This document shows positions 1-9,701 of a stretch of 32,305 nt of DNA, piece after piece. The notes under the pieces were generated by a model. The model was not told where the DNA came from, ran no database searches, and worked only from the letters and a program-made list of their open reading frames with translations. The stretch is from positions 1 to 32,305 of the forward strand of contig JAGBYM010000066.1 in NCBI GenBank assembly GCA_017628755.1. Reading direction: 5' to 3'. The position numbers and the translations under genes are program-made. The stretch is from Clostridia bacterium. Its GTDB lineage: Bacteria > Bacillota > Clostridia > Oscillospirales > CAG-272. Position 1 is the stretch's first letter. Each line of letters opens with the position of its first letter.

Positions 1-1
1 A

Positions 2-628
2 CCTTTGCGCATCGGTTCGGTCAACGACGACGTGCGAACTCTACAGATCAGGCTCAACCGAATTTCTAAAAACTATCCAGCAATCCCGAAGATCATCCGC
101 ACAGACGGAATTTTCGGCGACGACACGGAGGCGGCTGTACGCGCGTTTCAGGAGATCGTCGGACTCAGCGTTGACGGTGTTGTCGGCAAGGCAACATGGT
201 ATGCCGCGCTCTTTTTCTACAATGCGGTTAAGAGGCTCAACGAGCTTGATTCGGAAGGAATCACTCTCAGTGAGGTAACACAGCAGTATCCCGGGGTTCT
301 GCGCGAGGGTGACAGCGGAAACGCCGTTGAAAATCTTCAGTTTTATATCAATTACATTTCGAATTTTTATCCTGCGATACCCGCTGTTGAGCGCGACGGC
401 ATATACGGTCCCGAAACAGCAAATGCTGTACGGCAAATACAGTCGGTGTTCGGACTTAATCCCGACGGTGTCGTGGGCGCGAGAACGTGGCGCGCACTTT
501 ACGATGCTTATCTCGGCATAGTTTCGACGATCCCGCTTGAATATACAGAAACTTCGGGCGTACCCTTCCCCGGTGAGGTTCTGCGCGTCGGAAGCGAGGG
601 GGAGGACGTGGTTCTGCTTCAGCGGTAG
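2..628 (+). CDS. Peptidoglycan-binding repeat protein, partial at the 5' edge and cut by an in-frame TAG
   Basis: The reading frame is open to the left window edge, so the true start lies outside; the TTG at position 5 is only the first possible start inside the window. It holds two and a half PG_binding_1-type modules. Each has a leucine/glutamine-rich first helix (TLQIRLNRI, NLQFYINYI), the turn DGIFGDDTEAAVRAFQ or DGIYGPETANAVRQIQ, and a GVVG-x-x-TW ending. The third module begins with VLLQR and meets TAG at 626-628, after which the same frame continues with the rest of that module. Such modules bind cell-wall peptidoglycan, usually attached to a lytic or spore-cortex enzyme, and any catalytic domain would lie upstream. 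No signal peptide can be judged. The next gene carries the same type of module, which points to a cell-wall locus that expanded by module duplication. Confidence 0.75.
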   Translation, partial: PLRIGSVNDDVRTLQIRLNRISKNYPAIPKIIRTDGIFGDDTEAAVRAFQEIVGLSVDGVVGKATWYAALFFYNAVKRLNELDSEGITLSEVTQQYPGVLREGDSGNAVENLQFYINYISNFYPAIPAVERDGIYGPETANAVRQIQSVFGLNPDGVVGARTWRALYDAYLGIVSTIPLEYTETSGVPFPGEVLRVGSEGEDVVLLQR

Positions 629-859
629 CTAAACCGCATCGCGGAGGATTATCCCGAAATACCTACAGTGAGCGTTACTGGTTATTTCGGCAATCAGACC
701 GAAACGACGGTTCTCGCGTTTCAGCGGTATTTCGGCACGAGCGCGCAGGGCGGCGTGGTCGATGCCGTGACCTGGGACGCTATCGTTGATATTTTTGACG
801 ACGTTATTGGAGCTGACAGCGTCCGCGGTGGGCAGTATCCCGGTTATCCGATAGATTGA
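629..859 (+). pseudogene. Downstream remainder of the interrupted peptidoglycan-binding protein
   Basis: Directly after the TAG the same frame stays open for 76 codons to TGA at 857-859. It supplies the missing part of the third module: LNRIAEDYPEIP matches LNRISKNYPAIP of module 1, and then GYFGNQTETTVLAFQRYFG and a VTWDAIVDIF ending follow. Aligned with module 1, the TAG stands where module 1 has Arg and module 2 has Tyr, so a Tyr codon changed by one base is the simplest origin. I see no ribosome binding site just after the stop; the first in-frame start-like codons are GTG at 668 and later. I treat this as the 3' part of a nonsense-mutated gene, or a base-call error, rather than a separate gene. 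Confidence 0.65.
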
Positions 860-867
860 GGTGGAAG

Positions 868-1392
868 ATGGCAACCAACGAAAGAACAGAAAACGAAGCG
901 AGAAGGAATCTGCAGACATACCTTCGTCAGCTTGCTTATTTTGACGAAAGCATACCTCTTGTGCCGATCGACGGCAACAGAGGCAGCGACACGAGCGATG
1001 CGATACGTGCGTTTCAGCGAAAACGCGGGCTTCCTGTAACCGGTATTGCCGATCAGGAGACTTGGGAAGCGATCTATGAGGAATATCTCATTTCACTTGA
1101 AGAAGCGGCGCCGCCTTCGCGTTTTTCGCCCTTCCCCGAAGAACCCGCGGATTATGCACTCCGCGAGGGAGACCGCGGTTTTCCCGTTTCGGCTTTACAG
1201 TTTATGCTTGAAGAAATATCGGTGTTTTTTCCGATAAGTGCGGTCAGGATTGACGGAATATACGGTCCCGAAACCCGCGATGCTGTAAGCGAGCTTCAGG
1301 CGCGGTATCTGCTTCCCGTCACCGGAGAGACCGACAAGCTGACGTGGAATGCAGTCGTCAGACTTTACGATTCTGCACAACTTTATCAATAA
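868..1392 (+). CDS. Two-module peptidoglycan-binding protein
   Basis: This is a 174-residue protein made almost entirely of two PG_binding_1-type modules, about residues 8-65 and 98-168. The key segments are SDTSDAIRAFQRKRGLPVTG and GIYGPETRDAVSELQARYL, each followed by an aromatic W/TWNA ending. I chose ATG at 868 because GAGGTGG lies just upstream; the TTG at 856 overlaps the preceding TGA. There is no signal peptide, membrane segment or catalytic domain, so by itself it can only bind. The repeats are closest in layout to those of the broken gene immediately upstream (8-nt gap), which suggests both once formed one protein or a duplicated pair. A link to the cell wall or spore coat is an inference from the family. 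Confidence 0.75.
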   Translation: MATNERTENEARRNLQTYLRQLAYFDESIPLVPIDGNRGSDTSDAIRAFQRKRGLPVTGIADQETWEAIYEEYLISLEEAAPPSRFSPFPEEPADYALREGDRGFPVSALQFMLEEISVFFPISAVRIDGIYGPETRDAVSELQARYLLPVTGETDKLTWNAVVRLYDSAQLYQ

Positions 1393-1452
1393 CGCATAAA
1401 TACTCCGCCGTCTGTTATAAAATAAAATAAAACGAAAACGGACGGTAAACCA

Positions 1453-3903
1453 ATGAAAAGCAAATTCACTCAAATGGCTCAAAGCACGCTCGGGAATGCG
1501 CTGGCGTTTGCGCGCGATTTCGGGCACACCTATATCGGCTCGGAGCATCTTCTGCTCGGTCTTCTTGCCGTGGGAGATTCCTCGGCGGCGAGGTTTTTAT
1601 CATCAAGGGGAGTTGACACCGACCGTCTGCGCGAGGTCATATGCCGTATTGCGGGCACTTCTCCTCCCGTTTCTCTGCTCCCCTCCGATATGACTCCGAA
1701 GACGAAAAAAATCATCGAGCGTTCTTCTCTGGTCTCACAGAAATACGGGCAGAGCTATATCGGCACCGAGCATCTGCTTCTCTCGATACTCGAGGAGCGA
1801 GATTGCGTTGCGGTAAAGATGCTTGAATCGCTCGGAATACGGACGTCCGATATCAGGCAGGATATCGTTGAGTTTTTGGAAGGTCTTTCCGAGATCGCGC
1901 CGGTCTTGCGCGAGGAAGACGAAGGCGAGGCACGCGGTGCGCTGAAAAATGCGCCTACTCTTGCAAAGTACGGACGCGACCTTACCGCAGCGGCAGAGTC
2001 CGGCAAGATCGATCCGATCATAGGACGAGAGAGCGAGACAGAACGTGTTATTCAGATCCTTTGCAGGCGCGGGAAGAACAATCCTTGTCTTATCGGTGAG
2101 CCCGGAGTCGGAAAAACAGCGGTTGTCGAGGGACTTGCGCAGATGATCGCAGACGGAAACATTCCCGATCTGCTTGCCGACAAGCGGATAATAACGCTTG
2201 ACATTCCCTCGATGATCGCGGGTGCGAAATATCGCGGTGAGTTTGAAGAACGCCTCAAAGCCGTTATGGAAGAGGCGCGAAAGAACCGTGAACTTGTTCT
2301 CTTTATCGACGAAATTCACACGATTGTCGGCGCGGGAGCGGCAGAAGGCGCGGTAGATGCAGCAAACATTCTCAAGCCCGCGCTTGCAAGAGGCGAGATT
2401 CAGGTAATCGGCGCAACAACGCTGAAGGAGTACCGCAAGAACATCGAAAAGGACGCTGCGCTTGAGCGAAGATTTCAGCCTGTGAACGTATCCGAGCCTT
2501 CAAAGGAAGCCTCTGTGGCGATCCTTCTCGGTCTGCGCGACAAATACGAGGCGCATCACGGAATAAAGATCCGAGACGACGCTGTAGATGCGGCTGTTGA
2601 GCTTTCATCACGGTATATCAACGACAGATATCTTCCCGACAAGGCGATCGACCTGCTTGACGAAACAGCAAGCGGGAAGCGGATTTCAGCGCACATCGCA
2701 CCTGCAGAGCTGCGCGAGATTGAGGCGAAACTCAAGGACGTTGTTCACGAGAAAGAAGAGGCGATCGGAAATCAGCAATTCGAGCGTGCCGCTAAACTAC
2801 GCGATGATGAACAGAATCTGCGAAGTGAATACACCACTGTAAAAGAGCGGATCGAATCAAGTCAGTTCAGCCACAGCGACGGCGAGATAACGGCATCCGA
2901 CGTTGCTGCGACGCTGACCAAGTGGACGGGTATCCCGATAAAAGATCTCACAGCCGACGAGAGCGAAAAGCTTTCGGGACTGTATGAAAAACTTTGCGGT
3001 CGCGTGATCGGTCAGGAAAGAGCTTGCGAGGCAGTAAGTTCTGCAATAATCAGAGGCAGAACGGGTCTTGACAGACGAAACGGACCAATCGGATCTTTCA
3101 TATTCCTCGGCCAAAGCGGTGTCGGAAAAACCGAGCTTTGCCGTGTACTCTGCGAGCTTCTTTTCGGGTCGCAGAAATTTCTCATCCGATTTGACATGTC
3201 GGAATATATGGAAAAGCACAGCGTTTCGCGGCTTATCGGCTCGCCTCCCGGTTATGTCGGCTACGGTGAGGGCGGTCAGCTTACCGAAGCAGTGCGCCGC
3301 AGACCCTATTCGCTCATTCTTTTCGACGAAATCGAAAAGGCACATCCCGATATCTTCAATCTGCTTCTCCAAATCCTCGAGGACGGTATTCTGACAGATT
3401 CGGAAGGACGTACGGTTGATTTCAAAAACACGGTTATCATAATGACCTCGAACATTGGTGCGCAATACAACCGTTCATCAAGGCTTGGATTTTCTGCAGA
3501 TACCGACAGCGAAAACAAATCTTCCGAAGACAGAGTCATGCGCGCGCTCCGCGAGGCTTTCAAGCCCGAGTTTCTTGACAGAATCGATGAATGCGTATTC
3601 TTCCCTCCGCTTTCGGAGGAGGATATCAGAAAAATCTGCAAGCGTCAGCTTGAGGAACTTGCAGAACGCGCCCGTGAAAACGGAATCGAAATTGAATACG
3701 ATGATTCGCTCGTTTCGCTCATTTGTGCCGGTGGCGAGGGACGTGGAGGCGCGCGTCATCTGCGCCGCAGAATAACAAGACTTTGCGAGCGTCCGCTTTC
3801 AGAAAAGATCATTTCGGGCGAGCTCAAAAAGGGTGAAACGGCAAGGCTTTCCGCCGCTGATAACAGTGATGAGGTTCAGATAGCCTTATCATCTAAAAAA
3901 TAG
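1453..3903 (+). CDS. clpC: ATP-dependent Clp protease ATP-binding subunit ClpC
   Basis: This 816-residue AAA+ unfoldase belongs to the Hsp100/ClpC class. It feeds proteins into ClpP in the cytoplasm. Visible in order are two Clp-N repeats (about residues 1-145, each with YIG-x-EHLLL), the first AAA domain with Walker A GEPGVGKT at 215-222 and Walker B LFIDEIHT, and a middle region with a UVR-like segment ([19 protein letters not shown]). The second AAA domain has Walker A GQSGVGKT at 553-560, [12 protein letters not shown] and [10 protein letters not shown]. The tripeptide LGF near residue 678 fits the ClpP-docking loop. Length and domain order are normal for ClpC. The ribosome binding site before ATG 1453 is weak. 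The usual ctsR-mcsA-mcsB partners are absent, and I see no CtsR-type operator in the 60 bases upstream. It ends in TAG, and the frame is open from there into gdhA. Confidence 0.96.
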   Translation: MKSKFTQMAQSTLGNALAFARDFGHTYIGSEHLLLGLLAVGDSSAARFLSSRGVDTDRLREVICRIAGTSPPVSLLPSDMTPKTKKIIERSSLVSQKYGQSYIGTEHLLLSILEERDCVAVKMLESLGIRTSDIRQDIVEFLEGLSEIAPVLREEDEGEARGALKNAPTLAKYGRDLTAAAESGKIDPIIGRESETERVIQILCRRGKNNPCLIGEPGVGKTAVVEGLAQMIADGNIPDLLADKRIITLDIPSMIAGAKYRGEFEERLKAVMEEARKNRELVLFIDEIHTIVGAGAAEGAVDAANILKPALARGEIQVIGATTLKEYRKNIEKDAALERRFQPVNVSEPSKEASVAILLGLRDKYEAHHGIKIRDDAVDAAVELSSRYINDRYLPDKAIDLLDETASGKRISAHIAPAELREIEAKLKDVVHEKEEAIGNQQFERAAKLRDDEQNLRSEYTTVKERIESSQFSHSDGEITASDVAATLTKWTGIPIKDLTADESEKLSGLYEKLCGRVIGQERACEAVSSAIIRGRTGLDRRNGPIGSFIFLGQSGVGKTELCRVLCELLFGSQKFLIRFDMSEYMEKHSVSRLIGSPPGYVGYGEGGQLTEAVRRRPYSLILFDEIEKAHPDIFNLLLQILEDGILTDSEGRTVDFKNTVIIMTSNIGAQYNRSSRLGFSADTDSENKSSEDRVMRALREAFKPEFLDRIDECVFFPPLSEEDIRKICKRQLEELAERARENGIEIEYDDSLVSLICAGGEGRGGARHLRRRITRLCERPLSEKIISGELKKGETARLSAADNSDEVQIALSSKK

Positions 3904-5364
<1,461 letters not shown>

Positions 5365-5386
5365 TTCAATCCTATATAAAAAGCTT

Positions 5387-5419
5387 CGCACCCGACCGTT
5401 TTGGTCGGGTGCGTTTTTT
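5387..5419. terminator. Terminator between gdhA and the M14 peptidase gene
   Basis: A perfect 11-bp GC-rich stem, CGCACCCGACC (5387-5397) with GGTCGGGTGCG (5403-5413), encloses a 5-nt loop and is followed by TTTTTT. On the opposite strand the stem is followed by AAGCTTTTTATA, so it can also end transcription of the convergent peptidase gene, whose stop codon (5418-5420) lies in the U-tract. Confidence 0.9.
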
Positions 5420-6476
5420 ATATTATGCAGTTTTTGGCAAACTCGTCAAGTGCTTTGCAGAAAGCTCTGCCGGTGTTGATCAAGCGATCAGCGGTGACTT
5501 TGTTATCATCGGTGCCGTAATGCGTGACCTCGAGAGTAAGCGCAAGCTTGCATTCGGGGCGGAGATTGAAGAAAGTACTGAATGTCGGAGTATCGTCCTT
5601 GTTCCAGCCCGTATTCGGCGGGACATCGTATTTCATGCTATAATCCATGGCTTCACCGCCGCAGTATTTTTTGAGCAAGCCGCTGAATCGGTCAAATCTA
5701 TCGGCAAATTCCGGAAATTTGCGAACGATATAAACGTGGTCGCTTCTTCCGAGTCTGTGGGTGGGCGCATGAAAATCTATAGCGTACGTAATATCTCTGT
5801 CCTTGGCATAATCCATTATTGCGCGGGTTTCGGGATAGATCGAATCTACAATATAATCGCGGTTGTGGTCATGTGGATCGCGATCCTTACCTTGTTCACC
5901 CTCGAAAACACCGTCGTAATCGACTATCGGGACAACCAAAAGTGAGGTATCCTCTATAGGATTTTGGACATACTCGCGGATCATTCCTTCGAGCACGTAG
6001 CTTCCGGAGGATTCGCAAGCATGATGGCGCGACGATAGGATAACGTTTTTGCTCCCTTCGCCAATCTTAATACAAGGCACATCGCGACCTTTCAGTGTTT
6101 TACAAAAAGTCTCTGTTTTGAGTCCGAGATCTTCTGCCGTTTTATAAAGTCTTGACGGAGTGTAAAGAAGATCGTGTGCAAAATATACGCGGTCTTCACC
6201 CTGGGCGAATTCATAGGTAAACGCTGCACCGTCAAGAGAGCTTTCCGACCAATGCCAGTTTACAAGGTCATGGCTTACAGCCGCGCCGTAAGGTCCTACC
6301 CATTCATGATCGAGGCGGAACGTCAGTTTTTTGCCCGCAGCCCCTTCTACACAAAAAGCCCAATAATAATACGACTCTCGCTTTGTGCCGCGCATTTCGT
6401 TTTGAAGAAATATCTCATTTCCTTCTTCTTTGAGAAAGCGGATATTGCCGCATTCAAAATCAGCATGTATTCTCAT
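5418..6476 (-). CDS. M14-family zinc carboxypeptidase-like protein with N-terminal beta domain
   Basis: In this 352-residue protein, residues 1-125 look like a beta-sandwich rich in aromatic residues, and the M14 metallopeptidase domain follows. Predicted zinc ligands are H152 and E155 in HHACESSG and H236 in DFHAP. R206 in HDHNRDY fits the substrate-carboxylate arginine, and E316 in LTLEVTHYG fits the catalytic glutamate. The layout with a beta domain before the peptidase is like the Nna1/cytosolic carboxypeptidase branch of M14. There is no signal peptide, so it is probably cytoplasmic. The start at ATG 6474-6476 is preceded by AAAGGACGG. It is the last gene of a minus-strand group after a sugar-isomerase-like gene and an oxidoreductase, so its substrate may be an amino-acyl, amide or ester conjugate; that is inference. 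Family assignment is good, substrate unknown. Confidence 0.8.
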   Translation of the reverse strand: MRIHADFECGNIRFLKEEGNEIFLQNEMRGTKRESYYYWAFCVEGAAGKKLTFRLDHEWVGPYGAAVSHDLVNWHWSESSLDGAAFTYEFAQGEDRVYFAHDLLYTPSRLYKTAEDLGLKTETFCKTLKGRDVPCIKIGEGSKNVILSSRHHACESSGSYVLEGMIREYVQNPIEDTSLLVVPIVDYDGVFEGEQGKDRDPHDHNRDYIVDSIYPETRAIMDYAKDRDITYAIDFHAPTHRLGRSDHVYIVRKFPEFADRFDRFSGLLKKYCGGEAMDYSMKYDVPPNTGWNKDDTPTFSTFFNLRPECKLALTLEVTHYGTDDNKVTADRLINTGRAFCKALDEFAKNCII

Positions 6477-6558
6477 TAAGTAACCGTCCTTTTCATATAA
6501 TTTCGGGAGCCGACAGCATTGACATCCTTAAAAAGATCAATCAGATCATCCAAGATCT

Positions 6559-7422
6559 TCAAGAACTTTTTCGAGCCGGGGATTCCGTTATCTTATCGAG
6601 CAACAGCTCGCCGATCGCGCGGGCAAGATCGGTTGCATAAGGAAGAATCTGTATGGGAAGTTTTTTGAATTTAAGTTCGAAGTTGAGGGGATTGGAATAG
6701 CCGATCTCGCGTAGTCCGCGGCAAGCGGCATCCCAGTCTCCCGTGCCGTAGAAGGGCGGTAGGTGCTCGTCATCGGGGCCCTGCCAGTTATCGTTGATAT
6801 GTGTCATGGTCAGGCGATTGCCAATCTTGAGGAGTTCAGTATAGTGATCGAGTTTAGCCTCATGAGCGTGACCGAAATCCCAGCAGATCTCGAGACCGAG
6901 TGCATCAGCCAGTTCGATAAGCTCATCCGCAGTCGAGCCATAACGATGACAGCCCTCCGCCTGATGTGCATCTCTCATATTCTCGGTAACAAGCTTGATA
7001 CCCGCCTTTTCGGCATAGGGGATGTACGTATTGTAAAATTCAAGATTCTTTTGGAACCAATATTTATTGTTTTCTTCACCCGCGGGCATCATGCCGTCGC
7101 CAATAGGATGAAGCACGGCACGCTTGATGCCGAGTTCGCCTGCCATTTCGATAGTTTTAAGGACCTTCTGATGAAGTATTTCGGGAGTCTTATCTCTGAA
7201 GGGAAGGTGACCCGAAACGATGATCATACCCGTTCTTTCGGCTTCCTTCTTTACCTCGGCGATCATCTCATGCCAATCGTCGCCATACATATCAATCGCC
7301 GCGACAAAATTGAAATCCATCGAGTCAAAACCGTGCTCATAAAGGAATCCGACAGCCTCAACGGGATTCATATGGCTAGCCGGCGGAAAAGTTACGGAAA
7401 GCGGAAGTGCGTGTTTTTTCAT
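6559..7422 (-). CDS. TIM-barrel sugar phosphate isomerase/epimerase-like protein, probably C-terminally truncated
   Basis: This 287-residue xylose-isomerase-like TIM barrel (AP endonuclease 2 superfamily) shows a metal-site pattern of E in VTENMRDA, D and H in ICWDFGHAH, H in MTHINDNW and E in NFELK. Members include isomerases, epimerases, inosose dehydratases and the DgpC-type C-glycoside lyases. It begins at ATG 7420-7422, 19 nt after the Gfo/Idh gene, so the two are co-transcribed. The last 12 residues (KITESPARKSS) follow an exact (GATAA)2 duplication at 6588-6597. Removing one copy gives an uninterrupted frame, LLLDNGIPGSKKFLKIL and onward, that runs about 30 codons further. It ends in TAATG, overlapping the start of the M14 gene. 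The barrel itself appears intact, so activity may survive. Confidence 0.85.
   Translation of the reverse strand: MKKHALPLSVTFPPASHMNPVEAVGFLYEHGFDSMDFNFVAAIDMYGDDWHEMIAEVKKEAERTGMIIVSGHLPFRDKTPEILHQKVLKTIEMAGELGIKRAVLHPIGDGMMPAGEENNKYWFQKNLEFYNTYIPYAEKAGIKLVTENMRDAHQAEGCHRYGSTADELIELADALGLEICWDFGHAHEAKLDHYTELLKIGNRLTMTHINDNWQGPDDEHLPPFYGTGDWDAACRGLREIGYSNPLNFELKFKKLPIQILPYATDLARAIGELLLDKITESPARKSS
6588..6597 (-). repeat. 5-bp tandem duplication (GATAA)2 that shifts the frame
   Basis: Plus-strand TTATCTTATC reads GATAAGATAA in the gene direction. It sits at the point where the TIM-barrel gene goes out of frame with a well-formed downstream coding stretch. One copy fewer restores a frame that ends in a TAATG overlap with the next gene, so the duplication looks recent. 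Confidence 0.7.
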
Positions 7423-7441
7423 TATTGTATACCTCGGATCA

Positions 7442-8677
7442 TTAATTATTGTTCAATGCTTTTTCGTATGTCTCACGCTTTGCTTGCGACGGAGTATAAT
7501 TGACATCCGAACAGGCTGGGAGCGACGGTTTTTCGCGGTTTTTGCCATAGAATGGAGTCTGCGTATCGTTTTCAAATTTCACGCGATCCTCTTCCTTACG
7601 GAAATCCGGAATATCGTAGGGTTTGTTTCCGTCAAGGATGCTTCTGTGCGCGAGAATTCCGACGGATGCCATGGTCGTTGCAAAATATTCGTCAAACTCG
7701 GGACGGCGATTTTCGCGGATACAGTTGATAAACTCACGGAAGACGTAAAAGTCGCTTCCGCCGTGGCCCGCCTTTTCGAGCAGTGGCTTGTCTTCTTCAG
7801 GAAATTCGGGTTTATAGTAATTATGCTCCTCGAGTCCTTCGGGAACGTTCCACTTATTGTAGTTGAGCATAACCTTATTGCCGCTTCCGCGGACATTTTC
7901 GATCTGTCCGAGCTCACCGCAGATACGGTAGGAATTTTCATGCGCTCCGAATGCGGCACATCCCGTGATGCGGAAGACAGATTTGTCGTCATTCAGGGTA
8001 GTTATGATTGCGGCGCGGTCGCGGACATTAAGGGGACATGTAACATCTTCTTCATAACCGTACACGGGCATTGCCGACACGCGGACGGGACGCTGACCCG
8101 TGATATACATCAGGGGCGCAAGCGAATGGGTAATGTAATATGTTCGCGGGATATTATTACGCCAATGCTCGGGCGACGGACGGAGACGGACAACTTCTTC
8201 CATATTGTTCGGATTCAGCGGATGGTTGTACTCGCCCTCGGCAAAGAGGACGTGACCGAGAGTTCCCTCTCTGTAAACGCGGCGCATTTCTTGGTTAAAT
8301 ACCATAAAGGGATAGTTTTCCGCGATCATATAGAAAGCTTTGCTCTTCTCCGCCGCACGGACGAGCTTTACTCCGTCAGCCATGGTGGTGTTGCTCGTCG
8401 TTTCGCTGAGTACGTGGATATTTCTTTCAAGGCATCTGACGGCGTACTCGGCATGCTCGTTAAAATAATTGCAGAGCATTACAGCATCCATCGGGTGCTC
8501 GATAAACTCGTCGAAATTTCGGTAAACGATAATTTCGGGGGCGATCTTTTTCGCTTCTTCTATACGTCTTTCGTCCTTTTCGCAAACGGCAACGATCTCC
8601 GCGCCTGCGGCAAGCATACTTGCAAAAAGTGAACGTCCGCGTCCGAGTCCAAAGACTCCGAGTCTGATCTTTTCCAT
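7442..8677 (-). CDS. Gfo/Idh/MocA family NAD(P)-dependent oxidoreductase
   Basis: This 411-residue cytoplasmic dehydrogenase has an N-terminal Rossmann fold (GVFGLGRGRSLFASML at about residues 7-22) with a nucleotide-binding acidic residue in AVCEKDE. It also has the family's conserved H/E-rich segment after the fold (CLERNIHVLSETTSN) and a C-terminal alpha/beta substrate domain. The family oxidises or reduces sugars and cyclitols, often at C3 or C1, and some members start oxidation-elimination cleavage of glycosides. The usual EKP motif is replaced here by SETTSN; the lysine is not obvious, which is a point to check for catalytic type. AAGGAGAA precedes ATG 8677. It lies 59 nt after the AraC gene and 19 nt before the TIM-barrel gene, and the pairing with a TIM-barrel partner suggests sequential action on a sugar moiety. 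Confidence 0.88.
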   Translation of the reverse strand: MEKIRLGVFGLGRGRSLFASMLAAGAEIVAVCEKDERRIEEAKKIAPEIIVYRNFDEFIEHPMDAVMLCNYFNEHAEYAVRCLERNIHVLSETTSNTTMADGVKLVRAAEKSKAFYMIAENYPFMVFNQEMRRVYREGTLGHVLFAEGEYNHPLNPNNMEEVVRLRPSPEHWRNNIPRTYYITHSLAPLMYITGQRPVRVSAMPVYGYEEDVTCPLNVRDRAAIITTLNDDKSVFRITGCAAFGAHENSYRICGELGQIENVRGSGNKVMLNYNKWNVPEGLEEHNYYKPEFPEEDKPLLEKAGHGGSDFYVFREFINCIRENRRPEFDEYFATTMASVGILAHRSILDGNKPYDIPDFRKEEDRVKFENDTQTPFYGKNREKPSLPACSDVNYTPSQAKRETYEKALNNN

Positions 8678-8736
8678 CTTTTTCTCCTTATAATTCGATT
8701 CGAGCCGTGATGTTAAGGTTCAAGAAAATGATATCA

Positions 8737-9558
8737 TTATTCATGAGGTTTGTCAATACTTCTGCGCAAATTTTGTCTGCGGAATTCGCTTGGTGTCATA
8801 CCTGTTTTGCTCTTGAAGGTACGGCTGAAATTGCTTTCATCAGAAAAACCGCAAGCGTCGACTATCTCCTTTATGCTTTTCTCGCTTTCGGCAAGCAGAT
8901 TTTTAGCTGCGGAAAGTCGACAACTTATCAGATAATCTATCGGTGAATAACCCGTGATGCTCTTGAAAACGTGAGCAAGATGCGAGGGACTTACGTGAAA
9001 TTCGGATGCCAGAGAGGCGATTGTAACATCAGCGGAACAGTCACGTTCAAATCTGTTCTGTATTCTGCGAACCATTTCGCTGTTCTTGTTCTCGCCGACG
9101 AGAAACCTTTGCGGTGCAATTCTGTATATCTCGGAAAGAAGTATCATGAGAAACGCATCGGCAACTTTGGAATACATAGGTTTTTGATGATTAGTTTCAC
9201 TGTGAATGGCAGCAAATAGCAGCCTTACCTTTTCTCGCGATTTCCCGCAATCGACGATGTGTTCAAAGCCTTGTGAGCGGTTGACGAGTATTGAGGATAA
9301 CGCATAATTTTCGCTTCCGCGCGAGATTTCGGAAGAGATAAGCAGAGTGTATCTGCGGTATTCGGATGAGAGAACACGAACCGAATGCTCCTCGAAACGG
9401 CTGAATACTAGAAGCGTGCCTTCAGCGGCTCTGAACGTTTTTTCCGAGACGCTGACTTCAACTTCTCCCGATATGATATAGATAAGTTCGTGCCCGTCAT
9501 GATAGTGGTTGGTGTAACCGAGCACCTGATCGGAATAGCCCGCGGAAAGAATATGCAT
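8737..9558 (-). CDS. AraC-family transcriptional regulator of the divergent redox cluster
   Basis: The protein has 273 residues: an N-terminal cupin-like sensing domain (HYHDGHELIYIISGEVEVSV type, His-rich) and a C-terminal pair of helix-turn-helix motifs. These are visible as IASLASEFHVSPSHLAHVFK and IVDACGFSDESNFSRTFKS, followed by the family ending TGMTPSEFRR. I start it at ATG 9556-9558 because GGAGGGAGAA lies directly upstream; the longer frame from 9600 would begin inside the promoter. It is divergent from the OYE-SDR operon and directly upstream of the Gfo/Idh gene, so it probably controls both. A 17-bp direct repeat spaced 42 bp overlaps its own promoter. The sugar-type cupin sensor fits a small-molecule or glycoside inducer, but the ligand is unknown. 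Confidence 0.88.
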   Translation of the reverse strand: MHILSAGYSDQVLGYTNHYHDGHELIYIISGEVEVSVSEKTFRAAEGTLLVFSRFEEHSVRVLSSEYRRYTLLISSEISRGSENYALSSILVNRSQGFEHIVDCGKSREKVRLLFAAIHSETNHQKPMYSKVADAFLMILLSEIYRIAPQRFLVGENKNSEMVRRIQNRFERDCSADVTIASLASEFHVSPSHLAHVFKSITGYSPIDYLISCRLSAAKNLLAESEKSIKEIVDACGFSDESNFSRTFKSKTGMTPSEFRRQNLRRSIDKPHE

Positions 9559-9570
9559 TTTCTCCCTCCT

Positions 9571-9587
9571 TGCTTGATTTACATATC
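9571..9587. promoter_or_regulatory. Candidate AraC operator, copy 1 of a 17-bp direct repeat
   Basis: TGCTTGATTTACATATC matches 9613-9629 at 15 of 17 positions (12 identical in a row) in the same orientation and exactly 42 bp away, about four helical turns. AraC-type proteins typically bind direct repeats on one helical face. Confidence 0.6.
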
Positions 9588-9588
9588 T

Positions 9589-9617
9589 ATTATAGCACAT
9601 TTTATGCTAAATTGCAA
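9589..9617 (-). promoter_or_regulatory. Promoter of the AraC-type regulator gene
   Basis: In the minus direction, TTGCAA (9617-9612) and TATAAT (9594-9589) are separated by 17 bases. The start point should fall near 9582, leaving a short leader before ATG 9558. Both copies of the 17-bp repeat overlap it, one on the -35 and one on the start point, which suggests autoregulation. Confidence 0.65.
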
Positions 9618-9629
9618 GATTTACATATC
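9613..9629. promoter_or_regulatory. Candidate AraC operator, copy 2 of a 17-bp direct repeat
   Basis: TGCAAGATTTACATATC covers the -35 of the regulator promoter. It lies about 40 bases upstream of the -10 of the plus-strand redox operon, a position suited to activation of that operon and repression of the regulator gene. Confidence 0.6.
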
Positions 9630-9670
9630 AGTTCGCAAAAAAATCATAACACAACTGTATGTTATTATTT

Positions 9671-9676
9671 TATAAT
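9671..9676 (+). promoter_or_regulatory. -10 element of the redox operon
   Basis: TATAAT at 9671-9676 lies 25 bases before ATG 9702, with AGGAGG in between. At 17-bp spacing the -35 position reads AACACA, which is poor. A good -10 with a poor -35 is typical of activator-dependent promoters and fits the nearby AraC repeats. Confidence 0.55.
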
Positions 9677-9701
9677 ATATACATAATAGGAGGAATGTAA
9701 A

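Noticed and set aside
596..680. TAG recoding (suppressed amber codon) as explanation of the broken first gene
   Set aside because: clpC ends in TAG at 3901-3903, and reading through it would fuse ClpC in frame with glutamate dehydrogenase, so TAG works as a stop here.
7484..8632. 382-codon open frame antisense to the Gfo/Idh gene
   Set aside because: The sense gene has a Rossmann motif and a good RBS; the antisense frame has neither.
8678..8736. Separate promoter for the Gfo/Idh gene
   Set aside because: TTAACA-18-TATAAG can be drawn, but the -10 overlaps the ribosome binding site, so it would give a transcript without one.
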